From: Sandaracinaceae bacterium
GTDB taxonomy: Bacteria; Myxococcota_A; Polyangia; Polyangiales; JAFGIB01
Direction of reading: 5' to 3'
Length of the DNA: 8,888 nucleotides
Assembly: GCA_017881145.1 (NCBI GenBank)
Contig: JADGRG010000384.1
Location: forward strand, 1-8,888
Shown here piece after piece: positions 7,319 to 8,888 of this stretch. The translations under genes were made by a program, and so were the position numbers. How positions within the stretch are numbered: position 1 is the stretch's first letter; each line of letters starts with the position of its first letter. Under the pieces are notes generated by a model. It searched no databases and was not told the origin of the DNA. It saw nothing but the letters and a program-made list of their open reading frames with translations.

Positions 7319-8680
7319 TCATTCGGCGGGTTCGAGTTGCAAGCCGCCGCTCGCGACTTCGCTGGCGGCGCGCGCCCGCAGGCTCGCGTCCATCTCGAGT
7401 CGGGCCACGCGCTCCTCCTCGGGCGAGAAGCGCACCAAGAGCGCGACCACCGAAGACACCGTCACCGCAATCGAGAGAAAGGAGAACGCATCGGCGGTGC
7501 GCAAGAGCTCGTTGCGGAAGAGCAGACCTGCCAGGACCGCCCCCATGTTACCGCCTGCGCCGACGATGCCGGCGATGGACCCGAGCGCCCGCTTGTTGAG
7601 CATCGGCACGATGGCGTAGGTCGCGCCACACGAAGCGCTGACGAAGAGCGAGAACGCGATGTAGAAGGTGACGGCGGCTGGCAGAAGACCCATACGCGAG
7701 AAGCCAAACAAGAGAACGCCTTCACAGAAGAGCGCACCCGCCAGCACCGTGACGCGCCCGCGCAAACCATGGCTCATGCCAATGCGGTCGCTGACGAAGC
7801 CGCCGAGCGTGCGAGCGAAGATGTTCATCGAGCCGTGCAGCCCAGCCACGATGCCGGCGCCTTGCACGCTCAGCTTGAAGCTGTCGTGAAAGTAGAGCGC
7901 GGCCACGTTGTTGATCGTCAGCTCGACACCGAAACACGCGCCGTAGGCCACGAAGAGCGCCCACACCCGCGGCTCGCGCATGGCCGTCATGAAAGTGCCC
8001 GACCGACCAGAGCTGGTCGCCAGCTCACCACGTGCTCGGAGGTCTTCGAAGTTGCCGCTTGGGGTGTCTTGGGTGAGGAAATAGTAGGCAACGCCCGCAG
8101 CCATCAGCAGCACGCCCGGCACGACCATGGCCAGACGCCAGGCCCAGTGTTGTCCGACGCCAAGCCCGAGCAGCGCCGCAAAGAGCAGTGGCATCGCCAT
8201 CTGCGTGATGCCGCCACCCAGGTTGCCCCAGCCTGCCGTGGTCGCATTCGCCGTCCCCACGCAGTTGGGCGCGAACATCTGCGACGTATGATATTGGGTG
8301 ATGACGAAGGACGCGCCGATTGCGCCGATCAAGAGCCGGCAGATCAAGAAGCTGGTGTAGTCGTGCGCGAAGCCGATGCCCATCACCGGCAATGCGCCGA
8401 GCACCAGCAGCACGCTGTAGCAGCGCCGCGGGCCGACCCGGTCACAGAGCCAACCCAAGAGGAGGCGCGCTAGCACCGTGATGGCGACCGAGGCGATCAC
8501 GGTGTTGCCGACCTGCGCCTTGGTCAAACCTAGCTCGTCGCGAACCACCGCCATCAACGGCGCAATGCCGAACCAGCCGAAGAAGCAGAGAAAGAACGCG
8601 AGCCACGTCATGTGAAACGTGCGCATCGCAGGTGTGCGAAACTCGCTCAGGCGAATCGCTACGGCCTTTTCGTACAACAT
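7319..8680 (-). CDS. narK: NarK/NasA-family nitrate/nitrite transporter (MFS, NNP family)
   Basis: 453-residue inner-membrane transporter with about 12 hydrophobic segments, starting at about residue 25. Seen: the MFS motif GWLCDRVGPRR at 76-86; nitrate signature 1, AGWGNLGGG, at about 149-157; nitrate signature 2, GIVGAGGNMG, at about 371-380; and Arg72 and Arg290 in the RLLLG and ARTLGG segments, probably equivalent to the two substrate-binding arginines of E. coli NarK (family inference). The C-terminus is a short hydrophilic tail. I chose the ATG at 8680: it places the family-like segment RTPAMRTFHMTWLAFF close to the N-terminus, and the in-frame ATG at 8797 would add 39 basic residues with no family resemblance. 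The only ribosome-site-like sequence, GGGAG at 8693-8697, is 12 nt away and lies in a possible hairpin. As first gene of the operon it probably imports nitrate for the enzymes that follow. Nitrite export or exchange cannot be excluded. Confidence 0.94.
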   Translation of the reverse strand: MLYEKAVAIRLSEFRTPAMRTFHMTWLAFFLCFFGWFGIAPLMAVVRDELGLTKAQVGNTVIASVAITVLARLLLGWLCDRVGPRRCYSVLLVLGALPVMGIGFAHDYTSFLICRLLIGAIGASFVITQYHTSQMFAPNCVGTANATTAGWGNLGGGITQMAMPLLFAALLGLGVGQHWAWRLAMVVPGVLLMAAGVAYYFLTQDTPSGNFEDLRARGELATSSGRSGTFMTAMREPRVWALFVAYGACFGVELTINNVAALYFHDSFKLSVQGAGIVAGLHGSMNIFARTLGGFVSDRIGMSHGLRGRVTVLAGALFCEGVLLFGFSRMGLLPAAVTFYIAFSLFVSASCGATYAIVPMLNKRALGSIAGIVGAGGNMGAVLAGLLFRNELLRTADAFSFLSIAVTVSSVVALLVRFSPEEERVARLEMDASLRARAASEVASGGLQLEPAE

Positions 8681-8689
8681 GACGCGCTT

Positions 8690-8738
8690 GCTCTCCCTGC
8701 ACCGGCGTCGCACTAGAGCGATGCGCCATGGAGAGAGC
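8690..8738 (-). promoter_or_regulatory. Possible hairpin masking the narK ribosome binding site
   Basis: In the mRNA, GCTCTCTC (from 8738-8731) can pair with GGGAGAGC (from 8697-8690) to give 8 bp including one G-U. The 3' arm contains GGGAG, the only Shine-Dalgarno-like sequence upstream of the narK ATG. The enclosed segment can form a smaller CGCAT/GTGCG hairpin. This was found by eye, with no energy calculation. It could limit translation of narK or be incidental. Confidence 0.35.
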
Positions 8739-8842
8739 TTGGCCGCCGACTGTTTCCTGCTCTTTTGGGCGAGGCTAAATGGAGTGACGCAGGTCAATCC
8801 AGAGGGTCACAGCCTGGACCTACGCGCGGGTGGAAGGCGAAG

Positions 8843-8877
8843 TGGCGACGTCGCTGCGTCGCCAGACACCAATCTGG
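8843..8877. promoter_or_regulatory. Two overlapping inverted repeats with six-base loops upstream of the nitrate operon
   Basis: TGGCGACG (8843-8850) and CGTCGCCA (8857-8864) form a perfect 8-bp inverted repeat around a 6-base loop. CCAGA (8862-8866) and TCTGG (8873-8877) form a second 5-bp repeat, also around 6 bases. They share 8862-8864, so the full stems compete, although shortened stems could coexist. They lie about 165-195 nt upstream of narK. They could be an operator or a leader-RNA element. The loops on the transcribed strand (TTGGTG and CAGCGA) do not fit the A1/G4 pattern of ANTAR target hairpins. Confidence 0.4.
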
Positions 8878-8888
8878 ATGCGTGGCAC

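Larger units (their letters stand above)
8681..8888 (-). promoter_or_regulatory. Leader and probable promoter region of the nitrate operon
   Basis: This 208-base non-coding stretch precedes narK and runs to the window edge. It contains two overlapping inverted repeats at 8843-8877 and a possible long-range hairpin at 8690-8738 covering the ribosome site. A TTGACC hexamer on the minus strand (8792-8797) could be a -35 element, but I see no matching -10 at 16-18 nt, so I assign no sigma-70 promoter. No complete sigma-54 site is seen on the minus strand. Short open frames enter from the right edge on this strand and stop within it; none resembles a known protein, so the end of an upstream gene cannot be recognised. 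Confidence 0.5.

Noticed and set aside
7193..8473. Plus-strand open frame (426 codons) opposite narK
   Set aside because: It is antisense to the transporter, with Arg/His/Glu-rich low-complexity composition, no ribosome site and no recognisable domain.
8681..8797. 39-residue N-terminal extension of NarK from an ATG at 8797
   Set aside because: The extra residues are basic and do not resemble the short N-termini of NarK-family proteins; the start at 8680 suits the family better.
8843..8877. Classical ANTAR (NasR/NasT) target with two hexaloop hairpins
   Set aside because: Loops on the transcribed strand are TTGGTG and CAGCGA; neither has A at position 1 with G at position 4, and the stems overlap by three bases. 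Kept only as a structural curiosity.
8882..8888. GTGGCAC at the right edge as a sigma-54 -24 element
   Set aside because: It points out of the window on the plus strand and the -12 element would lie beyond the edge, so it cannot be judged.

Overview
The window is a compact nitrate-to-ammonium gene cluster from a high-GC bacterium (GC a little above 60 % by eye), followed by the first codons of an elongation factor G gene. All five genes lie on the minus strand, so transcription runs from high to low coordinates. The sequence does not fix the taxon. GC-rich codons, a NirB-NirD fusion and a DmsB-DmsC fusion would suit a Gram-negative such as a myxobacterium or a planctomycete, but that is a guess.

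In order of transcription: a 208-base leader/promoter region (8888-8681); a NarK-type nitrate/nitrite transporter (8680-7319); a 975-residue NADH-type assimilatory nitrite reductase with NirB and NirD fused in one chain (7296-4369); a 564-residue protein joining a DmsB-like four-cluster ferredoxin to a DmsC-like eight-helix membrane anchor (4365-2671); and a 747-residue molybdopterin nitrate reductase of NasA/NarB type (2671-428). The internal gaps are 22 nt, 3 nt and a 1-nt stop/start overlap, which strongly suggests one transcript. A 286-base gap (427-142) without a convincing gene separates the cluster from fusA (141 to beyond the edge).

Proposed working: NarK imports nitrate, the molybdoenzyme reduces it to nitrite in the cytoplasm, and NirBD reduces nitrite to ammonium with NAD(P)H, siroheme and Fe-S centres. 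The unusual part is the electron supply to the nitrate reductase. No NasB/NasC flavoprotein or ferredoxin gene is present. In its place is a quinol-oxidising DmsBC-type module in one polypeptide. No subunit has a twin-arginine signal, and charge distribution in the membrane half puts the ferredoxin domain in the cytoplasm. I infer a membrane-anchored, cytoplasm-facing, quinol-fed nitrate reductase inside an otherwise assimilatory operon. I see no CRISPR array, RNA gene, insertion sequence or phage signature. The rest of the window is ordinary metabolism.
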